DNA from: Acidobacteriaceae bacterium
GTDB lineage: Bacteria > Acidobacteriota > Terriglobia > Terriglobales > Acidobacteriaceae
Length of the DNA: 14,818 nt
Assembly (NCBI GenBank): GCA_030040115.1
Contig: JASHUH010000199.1
Coordinates: 1 to 14,818, forward strand
Reading direction: 5' to 3'
The notes under the pieces were generated by a model. It was not told where the DNA came from. It was given only the letters and a program-made list of their open reading frames with translations, and made no database searches. Position numbers and translations under genes: made by a program. Shown in pieces: positions 1 through 8,218 of the stretch (position 1 is the first letter of the stretch; each line of letters opens with the position of its first letter).

Positions 1-521
1 CACCGGCTAAACAGCCCGATCGTCATAGCGCCGGTATCGGACCGCGTCCGCGCATAATCGAGCGAACCGACTACGTCACGGCTTTCGGTGAATCCGTGGG
101 TGACGACTCCACCGTTAGCTGCGTTGCTGAGTCCATGGTTGCGCAGATCATAAGTAAGGACGTTGTATCCAGCGTCGTGCAGGATCTTGTAGTCGGGCAC
201 CAGGTTCACTTCGAATCCGTTGCCGCTGGCCACCCAGTCTGCGTGCCAAGGTTGCAGGTGGGTCGGAATGCCTGATCTGCTGAAGCCGACCGGATGGTTG
301 GCAATAATCAGTTTGTTCGACCCAGGCGCGGGAATGAACCAGCCTTCGAGGGGAACGCCGTCACGGGCCGGAAATGTGATGTCCTCGTAGGTGAGACCGT
401 GTTCAGACGGCGAGTGCAGGACTGGCGATCGGCGGGGCGAGCTAAACCCGTCGACGAAACGTTGCAGCAACTGGTCGCTCTGCTCCTGCGCGAATTCGGT
501 TTTGTGTGATACGTCAGTCAT
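1..521 (-). CDS. Alpha/beta hydrolase, N-terminal part (cut by left edge)
   Basis: About 173 residues are visible from an ATG at 519-521; the frame stays open to the window edge. The start is supported by a strong ribosome site, AAAAGGAG, 7 nt upstream. The fold is suggested by the early strand segment around LTYEDITFPARDG, then LEGWFIPAP and KLIIANHPVGF (strand plus oxyanion-type loop), then YNVLTYDLRNHGLS, and the last visible residues IGLFSR, which lead into the nucleophile elbow. The next codon begins TG, so it is Cys or Trp; Cys would give a Cys nucleophile in an S-R-C elbow as in dienelactone-hydrolase-like enzymes, but this cannot be confirmed. The catalytic Asp and His lie beyond the edge. 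It is the last visible gene of the catabolic run, 48 nt after the amidohydrolase. A hydrolytic (C-C bond, ester or lactone) step is inferred; the substrate is unknown. Confidence 0.8.
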   Translation of the reverse strand, partial: MTDVSHKTEFAQEQSDQLLQRFVDGFSSPRRSPVLHSPSEHGLTYEDITFPARDGVPLEGWFIPAPGSNKLIIANHPVGFSRSGIPTHLQPWHADWVASGNGFEVNLVPDYKILHDAGYNVLTYDLRNHGLSNAANGGVVTHGFTESRDVVGSLDYARTRSDTGAMTIGLFSR

Positions 522-569
522 TGGTGTGCTCCTTTTGAATAGGGCGGATCACGTCTTAGCGATCTCGCA

Positions 570-1601
570 TTACAATAGGAAGAGGTTTTCCGCGTTGAGG
601 TGGGCAATTTTTTCCTTATCCTCCTGGCTTATTGGAAGGTTTTCCAGAAAACGCCGCGCGCCCGTTAAAGTCAAATACGGATAGTCCACGGCATAGATAA
701 TCCGATCCGAACCAAGCACCTTACTTACGAATTCGAAGTGGGGGAAGTTCAGCATGCCGCTCGGTGTTACAAATACATGCGTCTTGTATGTCTCCGAGAT
801 CGTGCGAGTGAGCTTCGTCGCCTCGCGGGGGATGGTGTCGTCCATCCGTTGCAGGTAGAAGGGCACCATTTCGCCCCAGTGCCCACTGATCACACGTAGA
901 TTTGGATATTTGTCGAATTTCCCGGAGAGGATCAACCGGATTATCTGAATTCCGGCTTCATTGTGCCAGCCCCAGCCGAACATCGAGAGGCGAGCGCTGA
1001 CTTCAAGATCGAAGCCATCGTAGTAATGGCGCTGAACCTCTGGTACGGGAACGCCGGGATGGACATATAGTGGCACTTTGAGTTCATTCAGTTTTGCCAA
1101 TATAGGCTCATAGAGCGCGTCATCTAGAAAGCCCTCTCCAGGCCTCCCGACGAGCAACGCGCCATGCAATTGCATCTCTTTGACAGCTCGCTCCAGTTCC
1201 TTTGCGGAGGCTTGGGGCTGTTGCCACGGCAACGTAGCCATTCCTCCTAGGCGGGTTGGGTTCTTCCTTACTGCCTCTGCGAGCCGATCATTCGCTGCTC
1301 GTGCCAAGTCAACGGCGTGGGGGCCAGGAATGAGTTGTGTAGAGTTGCTGTACGAAAGGACCTGTATATCGATACCGTTCGCATCCATGGCGTCGATTCG
1401 GCCAGAGCCGATATCGGACGCTTGTACCATCGCTGCCTTCGGCGATACAAGGTGCGGGCGATCGTCGTGAAACTCGCCAGGCTTATCCTCGACACGGCTG
1501 CCCCACGACGCCATATATGATGCCTCACTCAGCTGCCACATTTTAGCGGCCTCAGCGATGTCAGCATCCACCGCGTGTTCCTCAATACAGATGATCTTCA
1601 C
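570..1601 (-). CDS. Amidohydrolase-2 family metal-dependent hydrolase/decarboxylase
   Basis: 343 residues, the normal length for the ACMSD / gamma-resorcylate / 5-carboxyvanillate decarboxylase branch of the amidohydrolase superfamily (PF04909). The start is GTG with GAGAGG 7 nt upstream. Visible metal and active-site residues are the N-terminal E-x-H (E7, H9, replacing the H-x-H of other amidohydrolases), H181 in YVHPGVP, H241 and E244 in SGHWGEM, and D306 in YAVDYPY. In characterised relatives these bind one divalent metal and carry out non-oxidative decarboxylation of hydroxybenzoates or similar acids. Non-decarboxylating hydrolases also occur in the family, so the exact reaction is inferred. 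The gene lies 39 nt downstream of an aldehyde dehydrogenase, which could supply it with an acid. No signal peptide is seen, so it is cytoplasmic. Confidence 0.9.
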   Translation of the reverse strand: MKIICIEEHAVDADIAEAAKMWQLSEASYMASWGSRVEDKPGEFHDDRPHLVSPKAAMVQASDIGSGRIDAMDANGIDIQVLSYSNSTQLIPGPHAVDLARAANDRLAEAVRKNPTRLGGMATLPWQQPQASAKELERAVKEMQLHGALLVGRPGEGFLDDALYEPILAKLNELKVPLYVHPGVPVPEVQRHYYDGFDLEVSARLSMFGWGWHNEAGIQIIRLILSGKFDKYPNLRVISGHWGEMVPFYLQRMDDTIPREATKLTRTISETYKTHVFVTPSGMLNFPHFEFVSKVLGSDRIIYAVDYPYLTLTGARRFLENLPISQEDKEKIAHLNAENLFLL

Positions 1602-1640
1602 GGATGCGCCTCTCTCGTAGCTCCAATTGTCGAGTCGATT

Positions 1641-3098
1641 TCATCGCGCTTCCAGCGGAGCGTAGTCCTGGGTAATCTGCTTATACTCAAGGAAGTCTTC
1701 CAGGCAATCCATGCCTCCGAGCCGACCGATGCCACTCGATTTGAATCCACCCTCCTCGAATTCCATCTGAAGATTTGCCCAGCTATTCACCGAGATGAGG
1801 CCGGCCTCCAAGCGGCGCGATATTCGAATAGGTCGATCAGCATCGCGAGACCAGATGCATGCGCTGAGCCCGTACATGGTGTCGTTGGCTAAGCTGACCA
1901 CTTCATCTTCGGTTTCGAAGCTTTGGAGTGTGAGTACTGGTCCGAAGACCTCTTCCTGCACGATCGGCAAAGAAGAGTTGCTTACCTCAAGTAAAGTTGG
2001 GTGATAGAAGGCCCCGCCCGCGAGGGACGGATCGGTCGAAGGGCCGCCACGAACAAGCGCCTTAGCGCCTGCGGCGATCGCATCGTTCACCAGGCCATTG
2101 ACCCGAGTGACATTCGACTTGCTGATGAGAGGTCCGATGTCGCTGGCAGGATCGGAAGCAGGGCCAGGCTTTACCTTTTCCAGCCGATCAGAAAGCCGGC
2201 GGCGGACTTCATCCAAGACCGTACGCTCGACCAACAGCCGGCTGCCAGTCATGCAAAATTGACCTGCGAAAGTCGTTAGCGCCTTTTCGATGACTGGCAG
2301 CGCGCTATCAAGATTTGCATCGGCAAACACAAGATGAGGGGTCTTTCCACCGAGTTCGAGCCCGACGCGTTTGAAATTGGTCGCAGCAGCTTGCGCAATC
2401 TCCTTACCGACTTTGGTGCTGCCGGTGAAGCTGATCACGGGTACTTTGGGAGAGGCAACCAGCAGTTTTGATCCTTCGCTTCCGTTCTCGATGAAGAAGT
2501 TCACGACGCCTTTAGGTATTTCCGGCACTTCAGCGCAGAAGCTTGCGAGGAGCGCCGCAGTTTGCGCCGCCGGTCCACCGAGCTTAACAATTGCAGTGCA
2601 TCCCGACGCCATCGCTGGCGCAAGGGCACGGATGGTCAAATACCCCGGCGAATTCCACGGAATCATGAGTCCTGCCACGCCTATTGGTTGGCGGATACAC
2701 ATCGATTGTTTGCCGGGAACTGGATCGAGTACGCGCCCATATATATTTGAAGCCAGACCAGCTGCAAACCGCAATGACCTAGGGATGTATGCGGCCTCGT
2801 ACGTTGCTTCAGCCTTGAGCTTTCCGTTTTCAAGGCAGAGCGTTTCGACCACCTCATGAAGCCGCGAGGCAAAGACATCGGCGAGATGACTCAATGCAGT
2901 TGCACGTGCCATACCATCTCTGCGCCAGTTGCCGATGTGGAAGGCAGTATAGGCTGCATCGATCGCGGCCTGAGCGGCCGCCTCACCACCGTCAAAGTAG
3001 GAACCAATCGGTTTACCGTTTGCTGGATTTATGCTAGGGAATTCGCTGCCAAGCGTCTGCCATTCACCGTTGATCCAATGTCTTGCCGTCGTGTGCAT
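1641..3098 (-). CDS. NAD(P)-dependent aldehyde dehydrogenase (first of two)
   Basis: 485 residues from the ATG at 3096-3098. The reading frame can be extended 6 codons to a TTG, but the ATG has an excellent site (AAAAGGAG, 5 nt spacing), so it is preferred. The complete class 3-type ALDH fold is present: N149 in IPWNSPGY, K172 in the cofactor-binding strand, FTGSTKVG (NAD-binding loop), general base E248 in LELGGKTP, catalytic C282 in GQFCMTGSR, and E383 in EEVFGP. It should oxidise an aldehyde to a carboxylate in the cytoplasm. Both flanks are catabolic or regulatory genes of the same strand, with gaps of 50 and 39 nt. Aliphatic versus aromatic specificity cannot be read from sequence. It is clearly different from the second ALDH of the cluster, so the two probably act on different intermediates. 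Confidence 0.95.
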   Translation of the reverse strand: MHTTARHWINGEWQTLGSEFPSINPANGKPIGSYFDGGEAAAQAAIDAAYTAFHIGNWRRDGMARATALSHLADVFASRLHEVVETLCLENGKLKAEATYEAAYIPRSLRFAAGLASNIYGRVLDPVPGKQSMCIRQPIGVAGLMIPWNSPGYLTIRALAPAMASGCTAIVKLGGPAAQTAALLASFCAEVPEIPKGVVNFFIENGSEGSKLLVASPKVPVISFTGSTKVGKEIAQAAATNFKRVGLELGGKTPHLVFADANLDSALPVIEKALTTFAGQFCMTGSRLLVERTVLDEVRRRLSDRLEKVKPGPASDPASDIGPLISKSNVTRVNGLVNDAIAAGAKALVRGGPSTDPSLAGGAFYHPTLLEVSNSSLPIVQEEVFGPVLTLQSFETEDEVVSLANDTMYGLSACIWSRDADRPIRISRRLEAGLISVNSWANLQMEFEEGGFKSSGIGRLGGMDCLEDFLEYKQITQDYAPLEAR

Positions 3099-3148
3099 GA
3101 GTGCTCCTTTTCTCAACTTTCATGAATTTGTAGTGGCCGGACGACGCG

Positions 3149-3505
3149 TTAGGTCGATTCGAGGCAAGCTCTGACTCGCTCCAGGAGGACCGCGCGGTCA
3201 AAAGGCTTTTCCAGAAACGCGACTGCACCTGCCTCCATAGCGCGAATGCGTATGTTCTGGTCGCCGTGCGCGGTGATAAAGATTGTCGGAATGGTATAAC
3301 CCACCTCGCCCAACTGTGCCTGTAGTTCGAGTCCTGACATTCGCGGCATGCGAATGTCAGCAATAAGGCAACTAATGTCTTGCAGGCGGCTGGACCGGAG
3401 CAAAGCCTCGGCTGACGCGAAAACGGCGACATCATATCCCGATGTTTTCAGAAGCCGTTCTAACGCCGATCGGACCTCTTCCTCATCGTCAACCACAGCG
3501 ATCAC
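3149..3505 (-). CDS. Stand-alone FixJ-type receiver domain (no output domain)
   Basis: 118 residues, which is just one CheY-like receiver. Acidic pocket D6 and D7, phospho-acceptor D50 in LIADIRMP, switch T78 in FITAHGD, and K100 in LEKPF are all present, so it should be phosphorylated. The start is GTG at 3503-3505; an in-frame stop lies just upstream and GAGG sits 5 nt before. The protein ends directly after the last receiver helix and the next gene begins 50 nt later, so there is no room for the LuxR-type DNA-binding domain that FixJ proteins carry. It resembles the receiver of the full-length regulator at 8317-8949 in style (FASA, TAH, KPF motifs). It sits inside the catabolic run between the NTF2-like gene and an ALDH. 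Possible roles, all inferred: phosphate sink, competitor, or relay partner of the PAS kinase. Confidence 0.9.
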   Translation of the reverse strand: MIAVVDDEEEVRSALERLLKTSGYDVAVFASAEALLRSSRLQDISCLIADIRMPRMSGLELQAQLGEVGYTIPTIFITAHGDQNIRIRAMEAGAVAFLEKPFDRAVLLERVRACLEST

Positions 3506-3538
3506 AAGAGCCTCGCTAAAGAATCAACCCGCCCAATG

Positions 3539-4135
3539 TCACGCGGGGCCGCCACCGCTCAACCAGACCTGGGCACTTTGTTTCATTTGCGTTTCAAGAT
3601 CGCTTCCCTTGGTGGCAAAAACACGTTGAACCGGAAATCCGCTCTTTCCGATCAGGTATGCTAGTGCGGCGTATTCGCGCGGATATTTCTGGAATTCTGC
3701 CTGATCAATTTCCACGGTTTTCCAGGTAAAAGTGAAATATGCGCAGTCATAGACACTCTGCCGCTTTAGGACCTTCCAAATGCCATGGCGCTTTTCGACT
3801 TGGTCAATCCAACGATTGTGTGCTACGAACCCCAGGGCAAGTGTCGGATTATCCCCAATGATTACGGCGTTGGTTTCAGAAATGGCTCTGTCGCCGCTGA
3901 AGGTAATTACCGGGGAACCGATGAGATGCTTAGATTTAAAGTCGGATTGCCTCATCTTTTTCGAAGCATCGACAAAGTCTGTGAATCTTCCCTCGAACCA
4001 CGTAAATTCAATCGTTGCGTCCGGATGGAAAAGAGCGAGTAGTTGATCCCATTCCGCCAAATCGCGATGCATCCAGCCGGTCATCAGATCGGCGATTGCT
4101 TGGCATGATTGGAGGTGTTCTATATTGCTTTGCAT
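3539..4135 (-). CDS. NTF2/SnoaL-like domain protein
   Basis: 198 residues from the ATG at 4133-4135, preceded by GAAGG. A longer reading to a TTG at 4183 adds 16 residues but has no good ribosome site. The pattern is that of the SnoaL-like/NTF2 alpha+beta barrel: N-terminal helices (LQSCQAIADLMTGWMHRDL), WDQLLALFHPDATIEFTW, then helix DASKKMRQSD and the strands SKHLIGSPVITFSGDRAISETNAVI, followed by WKVLKRQSVYDCAYF. The barrel covers about residues 10-145; the last 50 residues form an extra tail. Family members act as small dehydratases, isomerases, cyclases, ring-hydroxylating dioxygenase beta-like subunits, or deformylases of lignin dimers (LdpA-type), or have no known activity. Here it is 67 nt after an SDR gene, so a step on an SDR product is the simplest inference. 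The specific reaction is not recognisable. Confidence 0.8.
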   Translation of the reverse strand: MQSNIEHLQSCQAIADLMTGWMHRDLAEWDQLLALFHPDATIEFTWFEGRFTDFVDASKKMRQSDFKSKHLIGSPVITFSGDRAISETNAVIIGDNPTLALGFVAHNRWIDQVEKRHGIWKVLKRQSVYDCAYFTFTWKTVEIDQAEFQKYPREYAALAYLIGKSGFPVQRVFATKGSDLETQMKQSAQVWLSGGGPA

Positions 4136-4202
4136 GTGGGCGCCTTCGATCAAATCAGCAGAGTCTTTGCAGGAATGTTCCAATAAAAGTCGTTACTCTA
4201 TC

Positions 4203-4952
4203 TCACAGCGGTGCGCCGCCGCTGAGCAGCAAGTGTTGCCCACTCACATAAGCTGACAGGTCACCTGCTAAATACTCCGCGGCGTTTGCCACATCTTCAA
4301 GCGTCGCCATGCGCTGCATTGGATTGTTGTTCTTAATGAAATCCCGGACCTGAGGTCGCACCTCGTTTGCGGAAACACCTGCACCTTCAGTGGCTGTCGG
4401 AAGAATCGAATTGACCGTTATGCCTCTGGCACCGATTTCCTTGGCGAGTACCTCAACCAAGTACTGAGGCGCCAGCTTGCTTCCCCCATAGAGCCCATAC
4501 CCCGGCCGGGGAAGCTTGGTGTTGCTTGACCCGACATAAATGATGCGGCCATTGTCTGCGACGTGCTTTGCAGCCGCCTGTAAAGTGAAGAATGTGCCCT
4601 TCGTATTGACATTGAAGAGGCGATCAAAGTCCTCTTCCGTGAAGTCAACGACCGCTTGATTGACGAGTTCGATGCCGGCGTTCGCAATTACGATATCGAG
4701 CTGGCCAAACTGCTCCATTGATTCTGCGAAGAGCCGATAGATTTCGTCGACTCTGGCGAGATCGGCCTGGATGGCGATAGCTTCGGCGCCATTCTTCTGA
4801 ATTGCCTCAACAGTCGCGAGCGCCGGCTCCTTGCTCGCGGAGTAGTTCACGATGACATTGGCGCCGAGCTTCCCAAACCGTTCGGCAATAGCCTTGCCAA
4901 TGCCGCGGCCCGAGCCGGTCACCAATGCGGTTTTGCCTGACAGATTGCCCAT
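4203..4952 (-). CDS. Short-chain dehydrogenase/reductase (FabG-like)
   Basis: 249 residues from the ATG at 4950-4952. A GTG 18 nt further upstream would give 255 residues, but its GAGGA lies only about 1 nt away, so the ATG is preferred with some doubt. It is a classical [11 protein letters not shown] cofactor loop (12-19), NAG at 91-93, Asn near 116, catalytic Ser142, Tyr155 and Lys159 (Y-x-x-x-K), and a C-terminal SGG that is normal for the family. A basic residue in the glycine loop and an N-Y-S segment after strand 2 are compatible with NADP(H), but specificity is uncertain. It probably interconverts an alcohol and a ketone or aldehyde in the cytoplasm. It lies between another SDR (52 nt) and the NTF2-like gene (67 nt). 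A housekeeping role in fatty-acid synthesis is unlikely given this context. Confidence 0.92.
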   Translation of the reverse strand: MGNLSGKTALVTGSGRGIGKAIAERFGKLGANVIVNYSASKEPALATVEAIQKNGAEAIAIQADLARVDEIYRLFAESMEQFGQLDIVIANAGIELVNQAVVDFTEEDFDRLFNVNTKGTFFTLQAAAKHVADNGRIIYVGSSNTKLPRPGYGLYGGSKLAPQYLVEVLAKEIGARGITVNSILPTATEGAGVSANEVRPQVRDFIKNNNPMQRMATLEDVANAAEYLAGDLSAYVSGQHLLLSGGAPL

Positions 4953-5004
4953 AGTCTGTTTCTCGTTCACTCCTCGGACAGAGAAGCGATATTCAAGCCG
5001 TGCA

Positions 5005-5787
5005 TCAGAGATACATCCCGCCTGAGACTTCGATACGTTGCGCTGTGACCCAGCGATTGGCGTCGGAGAGGAAGGATGCGATCATGGGGCCGATATCGTC
5101 CGGAAGCCCCGGGCGTCCCAATGCAGTTGCCTCAGATACCATCTTGTTGACCTCCGGGTTGTCTCGAACCATGCCGCCGCTGAAGTCGGTCTGGATGGCG
5201 CCGGGTGCAACTGCATTGACCGTGATACCGCGAGGTCCTAGATCCTTCGCCAGGTAGTGCGTAAAGACCTCGATCGCGCCCTTGAGAGAGGCGTAGGGGA
5301 CAGTATTTGGAGTCCAAAAGCGCGCGAGACCTGAGGAAATATTTACGATACGGCCACCGTCATTCATGATTCTTACGAGTTTTTGGGTAAGGAAGAAGAC
5401 GCCTTTGAAGTTGACAGCGTAAAGCTTGTCGAGTTCTTCTTCGGTCACTTTGTCAAAGGCGTTGTGGTGCGAGATGCCGGCATTGTTTACGAGATAATCG
5501 ATGTGCTCGGCTCCCCACCCTCTCACGGTTGAGTTCACCCGCTCAACGAAACCGTCGAACTCGCCGACGATTCCGGTGTCTAGCTTGAATGCAACCGCCT
5601 GGGCCCCAAACTTTGCGACTGCCGATACAACTTCATCGGCCTCCTTAGAGGCCGAGACAAATGTGAAGATCGAATTCACGCCCCTTTCTGCAAGGGCGAG
5701 CACCGTGCTCTTTCCAATACCTCGGCTTCCGCCAGTGACAACCGCTATTTTCGTCTTGCCCGAAGTCTCCTTTGCTTCATTCGCCAT
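5005..5787 (-). CDS. Short-chain dehydrogenase/reductase (second SDR)
   Basis: 260 residues from the ATG at 5785-5787, which has GAGAGGA about 8 nt upstream. The open frame extends 23 codons further to a TTG, and another ATG lies three codons upstream right against the GAGAGG; both are less likely. Motifs are TGGSRGIG (18-25), NNAG (101-104), Ser152 in NISSG, Tyr165 and Lys169 (Y-A-S-L-K), then [14 protein letters not shown] and C-terminal VSGG. It is a complete classical SDR of about 250-residue type. It differs considerably from the neighbouring SDR outside these motifs, so the pair is probably not a recent duplicate and may act on two different hydroxyl groups or form a two-step pair. It is 65 nt after the class II aldolase gene. 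Confidence 0.92.
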   Translation of the reverse strand: MANEAKETSGKTKIAVVTGGSRGIGKSTVLALAERGVNSIFTFVSASKEADEVVSAVAKFGAQAVAFKLDTGIVGEFDGFVERVNSTVRGWGAEHIDYLVNNAGISHHNAFDKVTEEELDKLYAVNFKGVFFLTQKLVRIMNDGGRIVNISSGLARFWTPNTVPYASLKGAIEVFTHYLAKDLGPRGITVNAVAPGAIQTDFSGGMVRDNPEVNKMVSEATALGRPGLPDDIGPMIASFLSDANRWVTAQRIEVSGGMYL

Positions 5788-5852
5788 TTCCGCCATCCTC
5801 TCTACACTGAAATTGAAAAGTTGTGTCCCTAAGGGCCAATTACGACACCCGC

Positions 5853-6647
5853 TCAAAATGCGTTGTGCGAACCGGCCGATGGCGTCGCATTCAAGCCGGC
5901 AGCCTCTTCTTTCCAGAGCTGCCAGGCGCGCTCAACCTGCAGCATACTTCCTTCTTCGGCAGCGATCGCTTCACGGGGAGTGAGAAACTTCGGGATTCCG
6001 AGCTGATTCGCGGCGGCTTGAATCCGGCAGTTCGTGTCCGTATAAATAGCCCGATAGACTGCCTGCGCGAGTGTCGAGCCAACAACCGTCGACCCGTGCC
6101 CTCGCATAAGGACCACACTTTCGTCACCGAGGATCTTTGCAAGGCTGCGACCCAATTGCGGCGAGCTAATCAGCAGGTTGGTTGCATCGCCTGCGACATC
6201 GCGGATTTCAAATACGGGGGTCGGGTCGCCTAGGAATCCGCACGTGTGGCAGATCGGTCTCAGCCTGTTTTCGGGCACCACTCCGAACGCGACAACATTT
6301 GGCGAATGACTGTGAACAACAGCCTGGATATCCGGGCGCGCGGCGAAGATCTCGCTATGGATGAAACGCTCCAGGTATACCGGTGCGCCATCGCGGTCAA
6401 TCAGCTCGCCATCGAGGCCGAATTCTCGAACGTCATCCAGCCCGACAAGTCCGGGCGGTACGCGTCGCGCCATGAGGAACCGGGTTGGAACGTGCGGATG
6501 ACGAACACTTACATGTCCGAAGGCGTCGACGATCACATAGCGAAGCAGTATCCGGTTTGCGAGGACGAGTTCGGACTTGAGCTCATCAACGCCCGCGGCA
6601 TCAGATAGCCTTGGTCGTTTGATGTCTGTAGCAGCGTTGGTCAGCAT
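5853..6647 (-). CDS. Class II aldolase/adducin family protein, decarboxylase-like
   Basis: 264 residues from an ATG preceded by GGAAAG. The adducin/class II aldolase fold is shown by FGHVSVRHP, then E93 four residues before H97 (equivalent to the catalytic Glu of fuculose-phosphate aldolase), RPDIQAVVHSHSP with metal ligands H112 and H114, and the third ligand H184 in LMRGHGSTVVG. The pattern LERFIHSEIF, CHTCGFLG, VFEIRD, RAIYTDTN and FLTPRE resembles the branch holding the divalent-metal decarboxylases of hydroxylated aromatic or pyridine dicarboxylic acids (3,4-dihydroxyphthalate decarboxylase PhtC type, and the 3-hydroxy-2-methylpyridine-4,5-dicarboxylate enzyme). A decarboxylase is therefore preferred over a sugar-phosphate aldolase; this is inference from family memory. 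It follows the ALDH by 21 nt, so the two are almost certainly cotranscribed. Confidence 0.88.
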   Translation of the reverse strand: MLTNAATDIKRPRLSDAAGVDELKSELVLANRILLRYVIVDAFGHVSVRHPHVPTRFLMARRVPPGLVGLDDVREFGLDGELIDRDGAPVYLERFIHSEIFAARPDIQAVVHSHSPNVVAFGVVPENRLRPICHTCGFLGDPTPVFEIRDVAGDATNLLISSPQLGRSLAKILGDESVVLMRGHGSTVVGSTLAQAVYRAIYTDTNCRIQAAANQLGIPKFLTPREAIAAEEGSMLQVERAWQLWKEEAAGLNATPSAGSHNAF

Positions 6648-6668
6648 GAATGCACTTTCCGCATGCGC

Positions 6669-8138
6669 CTATGCAACGAGATTGACGTAAATGTTTTTTT
6701 CCTGGGTATACGCAAGGAGTTCAGCCAGGCACTCCTCCGATCCGATCCCTGACTGCTTATAGCCTCCAAACGGCGAGCCCATCACGTGGTGTGAAACGTC
6801 ATTAATCCAGCAGAAGCCAGCCTCAGCCGCCGCCGCGATGCGGTGCGCTTTAACGACGTCACGCGTGAAGACCGAGAAGGTTAGGCCATACTCGACCCTA
6901 TTCACCTGCCGCATAACATCCGTTTCGTCTTTCCAACGAAATACGGACATGACAGGACCAAAAATTTCTTCTTGCGCTATACGCATATCTTCTGTCACTT
7001 CGCCAAAGATCGTCGGTTCAATGAAGAATCCTTTATTGAGCGACGGGTCAGAGGACCGAGACCCGCCACACACGAGGCGAGCGCCCTGCTCCTTCGCCGA
7101 CTGGATATACCCCATAACGCGATCGAATTGTTGCTGACTGACAATGGACCCCATCGTTGTATTCGGATCCGTCGGCAAACCGGGCCGGAATCGTGCTGCA
7201 TGTGCTGGCAGTCGCTCAATGACAGCATCGTAGATATCTTCATGGACAAAAATTCGACTGGTAGATCCGCACGATTGACCACACCACGTGAAGTTCATGC
7301 CGGCGACTGCACCAGCGGCGACTTTGTCAGGATCGGCATCAGGCAGTGCTACCAGCGCATTCTTTCCACCCAGCTCAAGTAGGACGCGCTTGATGCCGTC
7401 GGCCGCGCTGCGCATGATCGACTTTCCGGTTGGGATGCTTCCGGTGACCGCGACCATTGCGACTATCGGATCTGCGACTAATGCCGCTCCGAACTTGCGA
7501 TCGCCCGGCACCACGTTAAGCACGCCCGGCGGAAGCAGCCCTTCGACGAGCTCCGCGAATCGTAGCGCCGATAGGGGCGCCTGGTCTGGAGGCTTCACAA
7601 TGATGGAGTTGCCGGCAGCAAGCGGTGCAGCTGTACGCCCAATCGCGAAGATCGCGGGATGATTGAAAGGCGCGATCCGGACCACAACACCTTGAGGCTC
7701 CCGAACCGAAAAGCTTAGGCCATTAGGGCCCTGTGGTACCGAGGAACCCTTCATCTCGGTTACAAGACCAGCGTGAAAATCCATGTAGAAGGCGCTGATT
7801 TCCACGTCCTTACGCAATTCGGCCACCGGGTTGCCGCAGTCGATGGCATCCAGCAATGCAAGATCCTCGGAATTTCTCCGAACGATTGCCGCCATCTCTC
7901 GAAGAATGCGCGCGCGTTCGAGCGGCGGTGTCTCCCGCCAGACGAGGAAACCAGAGCGAGCAGCGGAGGTAATGCTCGGGACATGCTCGCTTGATCCTTG
8001 AATGATCTTCGCCAGCAACTCACCGGTTGCAGGACTGTGGATTTCAACCTCGGCCATACCGGGGCCGTCGTGCCATGTCCCGCCGTAATAGAGGCCGCGC
8101 TTTTGAGGAATTGGAATGACGATGGATGCTGCAGACAT
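6669..8138 (-). CDS. NAD(P)-dependent aldehyde dehydrogenase (second of two)
   Basis: 489 residues from the ATG at 8136-8138, with AAGGG 8 nt upstream. An ATG three codons earlier touches that site and is less likely. Key residues are N159 in APFNHP, K182 in IIVKPPD, VTGSIPTGK (cofactor loop), base E255 in LELGGKNA, catalytic C290 in GQSCGSTSR, and E391 in EEIFGP. The N-terminal segment LYYGGTWHDG and the linker ending GYKQSGIGSEE are typical of betaine-aldehyde/benzaldehyde-type ALDHs. It is the first gene of the metabolic run, downstream of the two-component genes, so it is the gene most directly exposed to control from the 178 nt spacer. The reaction is aldehyde to acid with NAD(P)+; an aromatic aldehyde is plausible but not shown. 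Confidence 0.95.
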   Translation of the reverse strand: MSAASIVIPIPQKRGLYYGGTWHDGPGMAEVEIHSPATGELLAKIIQGSSEHVPSITSAARSGFLVWRETPPLERARILREMAAIVRRNSEDLALLDAIDCGNPVAELRKDVEISAFYMDFHAGLVTEMKGSSVPQGPNGLSFSVREPQGVVVRIAPFNHPAIFAIGRTAAPLAAGNSIIVKPPDQAPLSALRFAELVEGLLPPGVLNVVPGDRKFGAALVADPIVAMVAVTGSIPTGKSIMRSAADGIKRVLLELGGKNALVALPDADPDKVAAGAVAGMNFTWCGQSCGSTSRIFVHEDIYDAVIERLPAHAARFRPGLPTDPNTTMGSIVSQQQFDRVMGYIQSAKEQGARLVCGGSRSSDPSLNKGFFIEPTIFGEVTEDMRIAQEEIFGPVMSVFRWKDETDVMRQVNRVEYGLTFSVFTRDVVKAHRIAAAAEAGFCWINDVSHHVMGSPFGGYKQSGIGSEECLAELLAYTQEKNIYVNLVA

Positions 8139-8180
8139 ATGAATCATCCCTTTGATACTTGATTCGTACCCGCCAAACCT

Positions 8181-8199
8181 CGCTCACAGATAATGAGCG
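8181..8199. repeat. 19 bp inverted repeat CGCTCA-N7-TGAGCG
   Basis: Perfect 6 bp arms around 7 nt, lying 43-61 nt before the ALDH start and in the probable leader of the catabolic transcript. It is followed directly by the 8 bp palindrome GCGTACGC (8197-8204). It could be an operator or a small mRNA stem. The spacing of TGAGC words is the same as in the palindrome at 11597-11617, but in the opposite orientation. Confidence 0.4.
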
Positions 8200-8218
8200 T
8201 ACGCCGTCTGCAGAGAAG

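Noticed and set aside
2371..2859. 162-codon plus-strand frame within the first ALDH gene
   Set aside because: Antisense to a full ALDH with all catalytic residues; no ribosome site or family signature.
5501..5983. 160-codon plus-strand frame across an SDR and the class II aldolase end
   Set aside because: Antisense shadow of two real genes; low-complexity Ser/Ala/Pro composition.
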